Origin: Baffinella frigidus
Taxonomy: Eukaryota; Cryptophyceae; Cryptomonadales; Baffinellaceae
NCBI GenBank assembly: GCA_026770585.1
Contig: MU646316.1
Location: forward strand, 429,832 to 443,438
Length of the DNA: 13,607 nucleotides
Direction: 5' to 3'
In this document: in pieces, positions 1-5,793 of the stretch
How positions within the stretch are numbered: position 1 is the first letter of the stretch
Layout: each line of letters opens with the position of its first letter
The notes under the pieces: generated by a model
Seen by the model: only the letters and a program-made list of their open reading frames with translations
Database searches by the model: none
What the model was told of the DNA's origin: nothing
Made by a program: the position numbers and the translations under genes

Positions 1-34
1 ACCCCAAACCCCAAACCCCAAACCCTGCACCCAG
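1..34 (+). repeat. Telomere-like intron end
   Basis: Four short CCCCAAA-like units run into a CACCCAG acceptor at 33-34, directly before the HIBCH-like exon. The tract resembles the telomere-like intron fillers elsewhere in the window. It is probably the 3' end of an intron whose start lies outside the window. Confidence 0.6.
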
Positions 35-169
35 GACTTTTTCGAGGGGGTGCGCGCACACATCATCGACAAGGACAAGACCCCCAATTGGGCCCCGGAG
101 CCCTCCGCGGCGCAGGTTGCCCCCGCGCCCGCACACGAACAGGGCTATGGTACAGGAGCACCTCGCTGA
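35..169 (+). CDS. HIBCH: 3-hydroxyisobutyryl-CoA hydrolase-like terminal exon (partial)
   Basis: Read from the CAG acceptor at 32-34, the frame opens with DFFEGVRAHIIDKDKTPNW. This matches the conserved C-terminal block of 3-hydroxyisobutyryl-CoA hydrolases (D-F/Y-x-E-G-V-R-A...DKD..P.W), enzymes of mitochondrial valine catabolism in the enoyl-CoA hydratase/crotonase superfamily. The catalytic crotonase domain would lie in exons before the window, so the assignment rests on this block alone. After the block comes an Ala/Pro-rich tail. The first stop is TGA at 167-169, inside an inverted-repeat element that begins at 151, so the element supplies the last six codons and the stop. Two further damaged copies follow. 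I infer that this copy is the functional one because it alone has a credible splice acceptor. Confidence 0.55.
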   Translation, partial: DFFEGVRAHIIDKDKTPNWAPEPSAAQVAPAPAHEQGYGTGAPR

Positions 170-272
170 TAAGGAACCGCGCCCCCCTAGGACCCTACAG
201 TAGGCCTATGCCTAGGGCCCTATGGCGGTCCTATGGGGGGGGGCATTTTCTTATGAGCAAGGCACCCCTGTA
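151..272. mobile_element. Family B palindromic element B1 (MITE-like)
   Basis: It starts TACAGGAGCACCTCGCTGAT and ends with the inverted counterpart (ATGAGCAAGGCACCCCTGTA). The centre carries CCTAGGGCCCTA. Complete copies of this family are about 121 bp, have TA at both outer ends, and recur at 5095, 8982 and 9432. There is no coding capacity, so it is a non-autonomous element. TA-flanked insertion suggests Tc1/mariner-type mobilisation (inference). Confidence 0.85.
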
Positions 273-361
273 GATTTCGGGCTAGCGCGGATTTTTTCGA
301 GGCCAGGTCGAGAGATCGGGGAACGAAAAAACGTGAAAATGATTCGTTTTGTGTCATCTTG

Positions 362-475
362 GACTTCTTTGCGGGGGTGCGCGCACACATCGTCGACAAG
401 GACAAGACCCCGAAGTGGGCCCCGGAGCCCTCCGCGGCGCAGGTCGCCCCCGCGCCCGGACACGAACAGGGCTAC
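362..475 (+). pseudogene. Second copy of the HIBCH-like exon
   Basis: This is a near-full copy of the exon at 35-148, about 327 bp downstream. It stays in frame and reads DFFAGVRAHIVDKDKTPKW, so the glutamate of the conserved EGVRA block is alanine here. There is no AG acceptor before it (TCATCTTG precedes GAC). The frame stays open to TGA at 611-613 through unrelated sequence. It is probably a non-functional downstream duplicate. Confidence 0.55.
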
Positions 476-558
476 GTCCTTTCAAATTCGTGTGTTTATT
501 TCGGACGTGACCTCAAATTTGGTGCAAATTTCGGCTCTTTTTCGACAAGTTCGGCTTG

Positions 559-655
559 TTCGAAGGGTTTGTGCGCACACATCGTCCTACTTGGGGGTCT
601 CATCCTCGGATGAGACCCCCAAGTAGGCCCCGGAGCCCTCAGCGGCGCAGGTGCC
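559..655 (+). pseudogene. Third, rearranged copy of the HIBCH-like exon
   Basis: It aligns from the TTCGAAGGG position (FEG of the motif) through GTGCGCACACATCG, then is interrupted by a perfect 20-bp foldback, and resumes at GCCCCGGAGCCCTC and the GCGGCGCAG tail. The DKDKTP part has been overwritten and the frame is lost. Confidence 0.6.
586..627. repeat. Perfect 20-bp foldback, 2-nt spacer
   Basis: Arms 586-605 and 608-627 are exact reverse complements separated by TC. The right arm aligns with the equivalent stretch of the other exon copies (GACAAGACCCCGAAGTGGG). The left arm is therefore the new piece, an inverted duplicate. Confidence 0.9.
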
Positions 656-661
656 CATCCA

Positions 662-852
662 CCACACGAGAAAGCAAGAGGGGCCTATTTAAAACCAAGA
701 TAATTTTATATGTAGCATTTGTGTAGTAACTTTCGTTGCCCTTGGAGCCACTGAAGCCATGCGTAGGCCAGTTACGAGGTTGGAACACCCTATCCTGGTA
801 CAAAGTTTTACAACCCCGCATGTAAATAGGCCCCTCTGGTATTCTCGAGTGG
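662..852. mobile_element. Family I inverted-repeat element I1
   Basis: About 191 bp with terminal inverted repeats of roughly 30 bp. It begins CCACACGAGAAAGC and ends ATTCTCGAGTGG, and both arms contain AGGGGCCTA or its complement. A diverged copy lies in the opposite orientation at 12302-12429. It shares the internal blocks GTGTAGTAACTTTCGTTG and GAGGTTGGAACACC. No coding potential. Confidence 0.75.
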
Positions 853-1001
853 CACTCGAATTCTGGGCATTCTGATTGATGAGAGAGGTTCTCCCTGTTC
901 TACTGGTGAGATGAACGCGACTGTACACTTGCTGAACAGCAACCAGTTCCTACTCGAAGAAGAATGCACACAGGCTGCCTGCGCGTGTTCTCCGTTTTGC
1001 C
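853..1001. other. Unassigned intergenic or intronic sequence
   Basis: About 150 bp between element I1 and the family C repeat. It matches no other part of the window and shows no splice-bounded open frame that I can support. Confidence 0.5.
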
Positions 1002-1106
1002 GCCAATCCGAAAGCAAAAACGCTTTCTCTGCAGTCCTTTCTACGGAAGGGCGTGTCGTTGGCATATGTTGGGCGAAATTAAAACCTAAAGGACCTAAAG
1101 GAGCTG
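1002..1106 (+). repeat. Family C repeat, copy C1
   Basis: It carries the family C order: CCGAAAGC, GCTTTCTCTGCAG, CGGAAGGGCGTGTCGTTGG, CATATGTTGGG, then AACCTAAAGGACCTAAAGG. The closest copy is C4 (about 5998-6140, opposite strand). C2, C3 and C5 are a second variant. Confidence 0.7.
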
Positions 1107-1322
1107 CAGGCCGGCATCACCCGTCGAAACCCCCTACACCGAACCGAGCGGTGTGCCCCACGCGCCGCTATCGAGCGACCTAAGCAGCCACCGGGGGCTT
1201 CACGGATACAGTCCATCTAAACGATTCGTACTAGAATCTTATCCATGTGCATTGGATTCTAACCGCATTTCCCCCGGATATCCGGAGGAAAAGGAAATTT
1301 GCCGCTGCTAAGTGGTAAGGGG
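1107..1322. other. Unassigned sequence with a small palindrome
   Basis: No convincing exon. It contains a short palindromic stretch around CCCCCGGATATCCGG (1271-1285). A partial AAGTGGTAAGGGGTA motif at 1310-1324 resembles a family A end. Confidence 0.4.
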
Positions 1323-1427
1323 TATCCCTTAAGTGGCGAGGCGGTCGAATTCGACCCCCGAGAGGTCCTAGGCAGGTCCTAGGGCCCTACGGTAGGACGT
1401 ACGAGCCTACTGGCGACTTAAGGGGTA
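1323..1427. mobile_element. Family A palindromic element A1
   Basis: 105 bp bounded by TATCCCTTAAGTGGCGA and TGGCGACTTAAGGGGTA, with the core CCTAGGGCCCTACGGTAGG. The consensus of full copies is TA-TCCCTTAAGTG...CACTTAAGGGA-TA, so TA is the likely target duplication and the element resembles a Stowaway-type MITE. There is no protein-coding capacity. Confidence 0.85.
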
Positions 1428-1534
1428 GCATTGACGCCTGTGGTGCTCCCAGATTATACCGGGTGGAGACGTTGGAGACGAATTATAATTTTATTTTATT
1501 TAATTGATTTTATTTTATTTATTGGGTTGAGACA
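1428..1534 (+). other. AT-rich stretch leading to an acceptor
   Basis: It includes a run of TTTTATTTTATTTAATTGA-type sequence (1486-1522) that ends in GAGACAG before exon-edge copy U1. It looks like a polypyrimidine/AT-rich intron end. This is the only strongly T-rich tract here. Confidence 0.35.
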
Positions 1535-1566
1535 GGTGGCGGCGTTGTTCGATCCGTTGCCCGAGG
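1535..1566 (+). pseudogene. 5'-edge copy of exon U (U1)
   Basis: GTGGCGGCGTTGTTCGATCC and the next dozen bases match the start of the 90-nt exon at 1888, including a preceding CAG. It stops after 32 nt, where a family A fragment begins. Confidence 0.65.
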
Positions 1567-1614
1567 GAGGACCTCTTGGGTGTCAACTTTGACCCCCTCG
1601 CCACTTAAGGGGGG
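1567..1614. mobile_element. Family A fragment
   Basis: It matches one half of a family A element: AGGACCTCTTGG, a TTTGACC stretch, then CGCCACTTAAGGGG. The other half is missing and the complete copy A2 abuts it. Confidence 0.6.
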
Positions 1615-1717
1615 ATCCCTTAAGTGGCGAGTAGGCGCATACGCCCTACGGTAGGGCCCTAGGACCTGCCTAGGGCGAGTTAGGGTGGATATTCGCCTGT
1701 CCGCGACGTAAGGGATA
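1615..1717. mobile_element. Family A palindromic element A2
   Basis: ATCCCTTAAGTGGCGAGTAGG at the left and CGACGTAAGGGATA at the right, with CCCTACGGTAGGGCCCTAGG in the centre. The right half contains GCGAGTTAGGGTG, a variant shared only with the nested copy at 8670. It sits between exon-edge copies U1 and U2. Confidence 0.85.
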
Positions 1718-1738
1718 GGACTGACGCGCGCGAAAAAC

Positions 1739-1796
1739 GTGGCGGCGTTCTCCGATCCGTTGCCCGGGGACCAGCGGCTCACGCTCTCCCGTACCT
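1739..1796 (+). pseudogene. 5'-edge copy of exon U (U2)
   Basis: 58 nt matching the 5' two-thirds of the exon at 1888 (GTGGCGGCGTTCTCCGATCC, then GACCAGCGGCTCACGCTC). It then runs into TAG. There is no AG before it, so it is unlikely to be spliced. It is longer than U1, which lies further from the intact exon. Confidence 0.65.
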
Positions 1797-1858
1797 AGCC
1801 AAATGGGACCCTACGGTAGGCAACCCGTAGGGGCATAGGGGGGTTCCTACGGACAAGG
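1797..1858. repeat. Family Q palindromic-core repeat
   Basis: GACCCTACGGTAGGCAACCC and GGGGCATAGGGGGGTT recur at 12020-12056 with few differences. It carries half of the core shared by families A and B but has other ends. It lies between exon-edge copy U2 and the intact exon U3. Confidence 0.6.
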
Positions 1859-1887
1859 CGTGGACTGACGCGTGCGGCGTGATACAG

Positions 1888-1977
1888 GTGGCGGCTTTCT
1901 TCGAGGAGTTGCCTGAGGAGCAGCGGCTCAGGCTCCCGTACCTCGAGGAGTGGCAGCCGCTCGACGATGATCTCCAG
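1888..1977 (+). CDS. Unrecognised 90-nt internal exon (exon U)
   Basis: Exactly 30 codons between GATACAG and GTCCCC, phase 0 at both ends. The product is acidic and begins VAAFFEELPEEQRLRLPY, then LEEWQPLDDDLQ. I do not recognise the family. Coding status is supported by the clean splice edges, by the partial copies U2 and U4 on either side, and by conserved reading: U4 keeps the frame as FFEELSVDQRPRLPYLERWE with conservative changes. The donor GTC is unusual and matches the donors of the PAM18 exons. It may splice to the terminal exon at 3633, which is also phase 0. The start of the gene is not visible. Confidence 0.5.
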
Positions 1978-2015
1978 GTCCCCAACCCTGGACCCTCAAC
2001 CCTCAACCCTGCACC

Positions 2016-2075
<60 letters not shown>

Positions 2076-2198
2076 ACCCTACACCCTCAACCCTGAACCC
2101 TGAACACGGAACCCTAAGCTCGGAACCAGAAACCCGGAACCTGAAACTTGGAACCTGAAACCCGAAACCCGAAACCCGAAACCCGAAACCCGAAACCC
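1978..2198 (+). repeat. Telomere-like tract (CAACCCT then CGAAACC)
   Basis: It begins at the donor of exon U. From about 1992 to 2095 it is 7-bp CAACCCT-type units, changing to AACCYGAAAC-type units by 2150-2197. It is a degenerate relative of CCCTAAA telomere repeats, internal and mutated. Two Pro-rich frames through it are artefacts of the repeat. Confidence 0.85.
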
Positions 2199-2280
2199 GT
2201 TCTTCGAGGAGTTGTCCGTTGACCAGCGGCCGAGGCTCCCGTACCTCGAGAGGTGGGAGCCGCTCGACGATGATCTCCAG
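2199..2280 (+). pseudogene. 3'-edge copy of exon U (U4)
   Basis: 82 nt covering all but the first few bases of exon U, still open in frame and ending GATGATCTCCAG followed by GTCC. Substitutions are conservative, so it could be an alternative or duplicated exon. The sequence before it (CCCGAAACCC) has no AG acceptor. Confidence 0.6.
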
Positions 2281-2350
2281 GTCCCTACACCCGTACCTAG
2301 CCACGCAGCGGACTTCGAAGGGATTTTGAGTAACCCCTCAGCGATCGGGC
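2281..2350. repeat. Spacer related to family Q
   Basis: The block 2303-2342 (ACGCAGCGGACTTCGAAGGG, then ATTTTGAGTAACCCCT) recurs at 11967-12003. It separates exon-edge copies U4 and U5. Confidence 0.55.
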
Positions 2351-2386
2351 CTCGAGAAATGGGAGCCGTTCGACGATGATCTCCAG
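2351..2386 (+). pseudogene. 3'-edge copy of exon U (U5)
   Basis: 36 nt: CTCGAGAAATGGGAGCCG and the rest of the exon's 3' end through CTCCAG, followed by GTCCCC as at the intact exon. Confidence 0.65.
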
Positions 2387-2424
2387 GTCCCCAACCCTGG
2401 ACCCTGAACCCTGAACACGGAACC

Positions 2425-2477
<53 letters not shown>

Positions 2478-2582
2478 ACCCTACACCCTGAACCCTGAAC
2501 CCTGAACAAGAAACACGATATCTGAACCTCGCAGCCCGGAACCCGGAACCAGAAACCCGACCCCCCCCCGTATCTAGTTGCA
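2387..2582 (+). repeat. Telomere-like tract, second
   Basis: Again starts at a GTCCCC donor-like edge, then CAACCCT units (2420-2485), CTGAACC units and AACCCGGA-type units to about 2560. It is the same class as 1978-2198. Confidence 0.8.
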
Positions 2583-2609
2583 TGGGATCCGCTCGACGAC
2601 AAGCTCCAG
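2583..2609 (+). pseudogene. 3'-edge copy of exon U (U6)
   Basis: 27 nt: TGGGATCCGCTCGACGACAA then GCTCCAG, followed by GTCTTCAACCC. It is the shortest and most distal of the downstream copies. Confidence 0.6.
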
Positions 2610-2752
2610 GTCTTCAACCCTAAACCCTGAACCCTAAGCTCGGAACCAGAAACTCGGAGCCCGAAACCTGAAACCCGAAACCTGAAACCTGAAACCTGAA
2701 ACCTGAAACCTGAAACCCCGAACCCCCCCCCACCCACCCACCCCCTCGGGTC
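2610..2752 (+). repeat. Telomere-like tract, third
   Basis: CCTAAACCCTGAACCCTAAG, then a run of CTGAAAC/CCGAAAC heptamer-like units (2660-2716) and a CCCCCCCCACCCACCCACC stretch. It starts at the donor-like edge of U6. Confidence 0.8.
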
Positions 2753-2824
2753 AACCAGCAGTGTCACCATCCTCCACTCAGCCGCCCACCTTTTTTCGAC
2801 CAGCACGGTTGCTGACCACTTAGC

Positions 2825-2878
2825 AGAACCGTCCACTTAGCCAGAACCGTCCACTTAGCCAGAACCGTCCACCTAGCA
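2825..2878 (+). repeat. 18-bp tandem repeat, three copies
   Basis: AGAACCGTCCACTTAGCC begins at 2825, 2843 and 2861. The last copy has one change and a different end. It lies in the long interval between exon U and the terminal exon. Confidence 0.85.
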
Positions 2879-2893
2879 GCGGCCGAATTCCTT

Positions 2894-2915
2894 TTCGCCT
2901 TGCACTCAAGGCGAA
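2894..2915. repeat. Small hairpin
   Basis: TTCGCCTTG and CAAGGCGAA flank CACT. A perfect 9-bp stem with no known role. Confidence 0.7.
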
Positions 2916-3018
2916 GTTCCAGTTGGAATCCAGGGTGACAGATAGTATTCTGGTACAAATCGTTTAGCACGGTTGCTGAACTGGTAAGGATGACACAGGA
3001 CCCTCTCCCGAATCCTGA

Positions 3019-3126
3019 CTGCACCGGGGGGCCTCATGTGATCCGAAAGGAAGCATGGCCTTTCTGCAGAATAAGTTTCGGTGTCCGCCTATGTTGGGAG
3101 CTCGAAGAACCTCAAGGACCTAACGG
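3019..3126 (+). repeat. Family C repeat, copy C2
   Basis: CTGCACCGGGGGGCCTCATG, GATCCGAAAGGAAGCATGGC, TCCGCCTATGTTGGGAGCTC, then AACCTCAAGGACCTAA. It is the same variant as C3 but in the opposite orientation. Confidence 0.75.
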
Positions 3127-3144
3127 ATGACGAAGGCTGTGCGG

Positions 3145-3221
3145 CCAACCTGTCCTGACTCTCTCCCCCCCTCCCCTTCATGGTGGATATGCTCACAACC
3201 TGACTCCTGACCCCTGACTAG
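3145..3221 (+). repeat. Repeat X carrying the empty site for C3
   Basis: CCAACCTGTCCTGACTCTCT through CCTTCATGGTGGATATGCTC matches 3317-3353 plus 3461-3500, but without the 107-bp C3 insertion. Confidence 0.7.
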
Positions 3222-3353
3222 GACCTGGTGCTTCACCGGGACCCCTAGGGGCCCTGCGGCCTACCGTAGGCAATACCGTAGGCGTAACTACCCGGATTTC
3301 AGGACGTTACCCTATTCAACCTGCCCTGACTCTCTCGTCCCCGCCCCTTCATG

Positions 3354-3460
3354 CTTTAGGTTCTTTAGGTTCTTCGAGCTCCCACCATAGGCGGACACCG
3401 GAACTTATCCTGCAGAAAGGCCATGCTTCCTTTCGGATCACATCAGGCCCCCCGGTGCAG
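3354..3460 (-). mobile_element. Family C element C3 with 3-bp duplication
   Basis: The 107-bp insert begins CTTTAGGTTCTTTAGG and ends CCGGTGCAG. ATG precedes it (3351-3353) and follows it (3461-3463). The related uninterrupted site at 3145-3221 has a single ATG, so the boundaries and the 3-bp duplication are read directly. Read on the minus strand it is a close copy of C2. Confidence 0.75.
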
Positions 3461-3507
3461 ATGGTGGATGTGCCCACAACCTGTCCTGCCTCCTGGCTCG
3501 TGACTTG

Positions 3508-3587
3508 AGAGCCTCGGTCGAACAGGTGACGAGCCTCGGTTCGGTCGGACAGGTGACGAGCCTCGGTTCGGTCGGACAGGTGACGAG
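3508..3587 (+). repeat. 27-bp tandem repeat
   Basis: Two full units of GAGCCTCGGTTCGGTCGGAC plus AGGTGAC (3531-3557, 3558-3584), with a partial diverged unit before them and six bases of another after. A single inverted copy lies at 3980-4011. Confidence 0.85.
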
Positions 3588-3632
3588 CCTTGGCGGTTGA
3601 CTCAAGCCTTTTTTTTCCCGCTCCTCGTGCAG

Positions 3633-3731
3633 GTAAAGAGGGTCGCGGCAGCCAAGCGCAAGAAGGCGGAGGACAAGATCGAGGCCTTGAAGTTGGGCAG
3701 CCGCGATGGCCGCAGGATGAGTAAGAGGTAG
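3633..3731 (+). CDS. Basic C-terminal exon of an unrecognised protein
   Basis: A textbook acceptor (T8, CCCGCTCCTCGTGCAG) is followed by an open frame of 32 codons and TAG. The product is highly basic, VKRVAAAKRKKAEDKIEALK then LGSRDGRRMSKR, and probably helical (AAAKRKKAEDKIEALKL). It starts with a GT-initial codon after CAG, as exon U and the PAM18 exons do, and phase 0 would join it to exon U at 1977. That join is inference. A Lys/Arg-rich tail fits a nucleic-acid-binding or nucleolar/ribosomal protein, but I cannot name it. Confidence 0.5.
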   Translation, partial: VKRVAAAKRKKAEDKIEALKLGSRDGRRMSKR

Positions 3732-3764
3732 GCGCCCCACGGTCGTGGGCCACGCCGGGCGTCC

Positions 3765-3869
3765 TATCCCTTAAGTGGCGAGGCGGTCAAAGTTGACCGC
3801 CAAGATGCCCTAGGAAGGTCCTAGGGGCCTACGGTAGGGCGTATGGGCCTACTCGCCACTTGAGGGATA
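3765..3869. mobile_element. Family A element A3
   Basis: 105 bp, TATCCCTTAAGTGGCGAGGC to CTCGCCACTTGAGGGATA. The core GGGGCCTACGGTAGGGC is slightly mutated. It lies just after the terminal exon's stop. Confidence 0.85.
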
Positions 3870-4141
3870 CGGGACTGTATCCCCAAAGCGAGGCTAAGAA
3901 GACGCGCGAAGGTCGCCAAGGCCGCGAGGCTAAGTAGACTCCAGCAGTCTGGCGTGGGGGACCAACGATACCGTTCATTAGTCAACCACCGAGGCTCGTC
4001 ACCTGTCCGACCGAGGCTCACACAGGCAGCATCGGGAAGCGACGCGGGGGGGGTGTTTTCACATCAGTCAATGTGTCGCGTCGAACATATCATGTCTCGC
4101 AGATCCTGGGTGCCCGGTGCTTCTGCTGCCACGCTAGCACA

Positions 4142-4246
4142 TATCCCTTAAGTGGCCAGTAGGCGCATACGCCCTACTGTAGGGCCCTGGGACCTGCCTA
4201 GGACCTGTTGCAGGTCAAATTTGACCTCCTGGTCACGTAAGGGATA
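4142..4246. mobile_element. Family A element A4
   Basis: TATCCCTTAAGTGGCCAGTA to GGTCACGTAAGGGATA, in the orientation opposite to A3. Its right TA is shared with the left end of A5. Confidence 0.85.
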
Positions 4247-4412
4247 TCCCTTAAGTGGCCAGGGGGTCATACTTGACCCCCCGAAAGGAAGCATGGCTTT
4301 TCTGCAGAACCAGTTCCGGTGTCCGCCTATGTTGGGAGCTCGAAGAACCTAAAGGACCTAAAGGACAGGTCCTAGGCTCCTAGGCATGCCCTACGGTGGG
4401 AGCGTACATGTA
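4245..4412. mobile_element. Family A element A5 interrupted by C5
   Basis: The left arm 4245-4283 (TATCCCTTAAGTGGCCAGGG...) is intact. After a family C insert, core-like sequence resumes (AGGTCCTAGGCTCCTAGG, CCCTACGGTGGGAGCGTAC). The right terminal repeat is lost. Confidence 0.55.
4284..4366 (+). mobile_element. Family C copy C5 inside A5
   Basis: AAAGGAAGCATGGCTTTTCT, CGGTGTCCGCCTATGTTGGG, then AACCTAAAGGACCTAAAG. It lacks the CTGCACC end of C2 and C3, so it is partial or its boundary is blurred. Confidence 0.6.
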
Positions 4413-4424
4413 TTGGCTACACTG

Positions 4425-4615
4425 TACAGGGGTATCTGGGCTACATAAGAACACGGGTGCTCCGACATCGGTCGGTGTCTGTTTTCCTAAATTAGTACTA
4501 GAGGGTTGACTAACGCAAGATTTAGTCAACCCTCTGGTACTAAATTAAGAAAAGAAGGGGGCCAAATCCGGTCTGTGTTCTTGAGTTCTGGTTTCTTAGC
4601 CCAGAAACCCCTGTA
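4425..4615. mobile_element. Family F element F1
   Basis: 191 bp, TACAGGGGTATCTGGGCTAC to TAGCCCAGAAACCCCTGTA. Inside lies a second inverted repeat: TTAGTACTAGAGGGTTGAC at 4494-4512 against GTCAACCCTCTGGTACTAA at 4529-4547. A diverged copy in the opposite orientation lies at 11596. The TA outer ends match families B and E. Confidence 0.85.
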
Positions 4616-4855
4616 ATTTCGAGTAATTATTCAAAATCAAATTTGGTGTCCTGGCCTTAGCCATGCCAGGTCATTACTGAGAATTTCAGAACCCAACGTT
4701 TTATTTCGTGGTGCTAAATGAGAGTGCGGTCCCAAGTGAGACGCAACTCCTCGTCCTTTCAACGCCCGATCTGTTACTCCGAATTTTGGACCCGGGTACA
4801 AAATGTAAAACGAGACTTGCATCTGAAATTCCTGCTTGTGACCTAGAGTGGCTAA
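4616..4855. other. No recognisable feature
   Basis: 240 bp with no repeat shared with the rest of the window and no supported exon. A 61-codon minus-strand frame here has no coding signature. Confidence 0.5.
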
Positions 4856-4959
4856 TATCCCTTAAGTGACCAGGCCTCCAAATTTGGGGGCCTGAGGTCC
4901 TAGGCAGGTCCTAGGGCCCTACGGTAGGGCGTATGCGCCTACTGGGCACTTAAGGGATA
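4856..4959. mobile_element. Family A element A6
   Basis: TATCCCTTAAGTGACCAGGC to GGGCACTTAAGGGATA, with the intact core CCTAGGGCCCTACGGTAGG. It abuts repeat R1 at AAATGGGGG. Confidence 0.85.
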
Positions 4960-5094
4960 AATGGGGGAAACGGCGAGGCTTATTAAGTTGACAAACACGA
5001 CCGCTTCACGCTAGGGGGAGAGGTGGGACGAGACCGGAGGGCTTATGCTGCCCGTAATCACCCCGGAGGGTGGGCGTGCGAACGTCTCGCCCAC
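4960..5094. repeat. Dispersed repeat R1, copy 1
   Basis: AATGGGGGAAACGGCGAGGC through GACGAGACCGGAGGGC, CCCGTAATCACCCCGG and on to CCCAC matches copy 2 at 5794-5912. On the minus strand it contains AATAAG or AATAAA before a T/C-rich end, so it may derive from a 3' UTR (weak). Confidence 0.7.
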
Positions 5095-5215
5095 TACAGG
5101 GGTACCTCGCTCATAAGAAACCGCCTCCCCCTAGGACCCTACAGTAGGCCCATGCGTAGGGCCCTATGACGGTCCTAGGGAGGGGGCGTTTTCTTATGAG
5201 CGAGGTACCCCTGTA
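5095..5215. mobile_element. Family B element B2
   Basis: 121 bp, TACAGGGGTACCTCGCTCAT to ATGAGCGAGGTACCCCTGTA, with terminal inverted repeats over 25 bp. The uninterrupted counterpart of its target is at 5905-5935 (GTGTACTGGACGAGCTAAC). Confidence 0.9.
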
Positions 5216-5303
5216 GGACGAACTAACTACACCACAGGAGAGGCCTGGACGATGGGGGGAGCAGGCGCTAGCTGGGATGCGCGTTCTTCCTCTGAGTCTC
5301 GAG

Positions 5304-5452
5304 TCTCTGGGGCTACTAGCCCAATAGGAATATCCCCGGACTCCCCCTCACGAGGCATGGGGCTACTAGCCCAATAGGATCATCCCCTCACCCCCCATAG
5401 CCTCGTGAGGGGGAGTCTGGGGATATTCCTATTGGGCTAGTAGCCCCAGAGA
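5304..5452. mobile_element. Long palindrome P
   Basis: 149 bp. The left arm TCTCTGGGGCTACTAGCCCA onward and the right arm ending TGGGCTAGTAGCCCCAGAGA pair over about 50 bp, through ATATCCCC and ACTCCCCCTCACGAGGC. The block GGGGCTACTAGCCCAATAGG also recurs as a direct copy in the loop (5359). Confidence 0.85.
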
Positions 5453-5509
5453 GTCCGCGGCGTCGCGCGCTGCCACGGCGCGTCGCTGCAGTGTCATAAT
5501 ACAAAATAA

Positions 5510-5779
5510 ATTCTTTAGTGCTTTGAGCCATTGATTTCTGGACGCCACCCGTTGTTTAAGTGGTGCTGTCAATATCCCTTAAGTGCCCATGCCGCCAAAT
5601 TTGACGGCCAAGAGGTCCTAGGCAGGTCCTAGGGCCCTACCGCAGGGCGTATGAGCCTACTGGTCACTTGAGGGATATCTTCTTAAGTGGTCCACCTTGG
5701 ATCGATATTAAGACAGGAAAACGCGTCCGTTTTTCGTTTTCATCATGAATGATGCGCGCCGTCCTCTGCCTCGCCCTCA
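5510..5779 (+). pseudogene. Truncated copy of the LHC promoter and exon 1
   Basis: TTCTTTAGTGCTTTGAGCCA and ATTGATTTCTGG then GACGCCACC match 6652-6700. The copy is then split by element A7 and resumes at TTAAGTGGTCC, GATCGA, TTTTCATCA, and ATGATGCGC at 5749. It reads MMRAVLCLAL and stops matching at CTCGCCCTC (5779). It then enters SVSE and GAG-GTAAAT, a donor-like sequence at the start of R1. Nothing of the mature LHC is present, so it is a promoter-plus-leader fragment. Confidence 0.8.
5573..5676. mobile_element. Family A element A7 within the promoter copy
   Basis: TATCCCTTAAGTGCCCATGC to TGGTCACTTGAGGGATA. The core has one change (CCCTACCGCAGGGC). It lies at the place where the intact LHC promoter carries only a short ACCCCTTAAGTG...GGATA remnant (6729-6748). 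Confidence 0.85.
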
Positions 5780-5793
5780 GCGTGTCTGAGGTA

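Larger units (their letters stand above)
3571..4011. repeat. 32-bp inverted repeat bracketing an exon and A3
   Basis: 3571-3602 and 3980-4011 are reverse complements with two mismatches. The 377-bp loop holds the terminal exon at 3633-3731 and element A3. Confidence 0.75.

Noticed and set aside
1967-2158. Proline/serine repeat protein (PSTLNPQ units)
   Set aside because: It is a direct read-through of 7-bp telomere-like DNA in an intron. All frames stay open for the same reason.
1992-2510. CRISPR-like or satellite array
   Set aside because: Units are 7 bp with no spacers, and the setting is eukaryotic introns.
1978-2752. Chromosome end (true telomere)
   Set aside because: The repeats are degenerate, interrupted by exon copies, and flanked by genes on both sides.
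3900-3960. Second basic exon (AKKTREGRQGREAK then stop)
   Set aside because: It resembles the composition of the exon at 3633 but has no clear acceptor and only weak nucleotide similarity. Too short to support.
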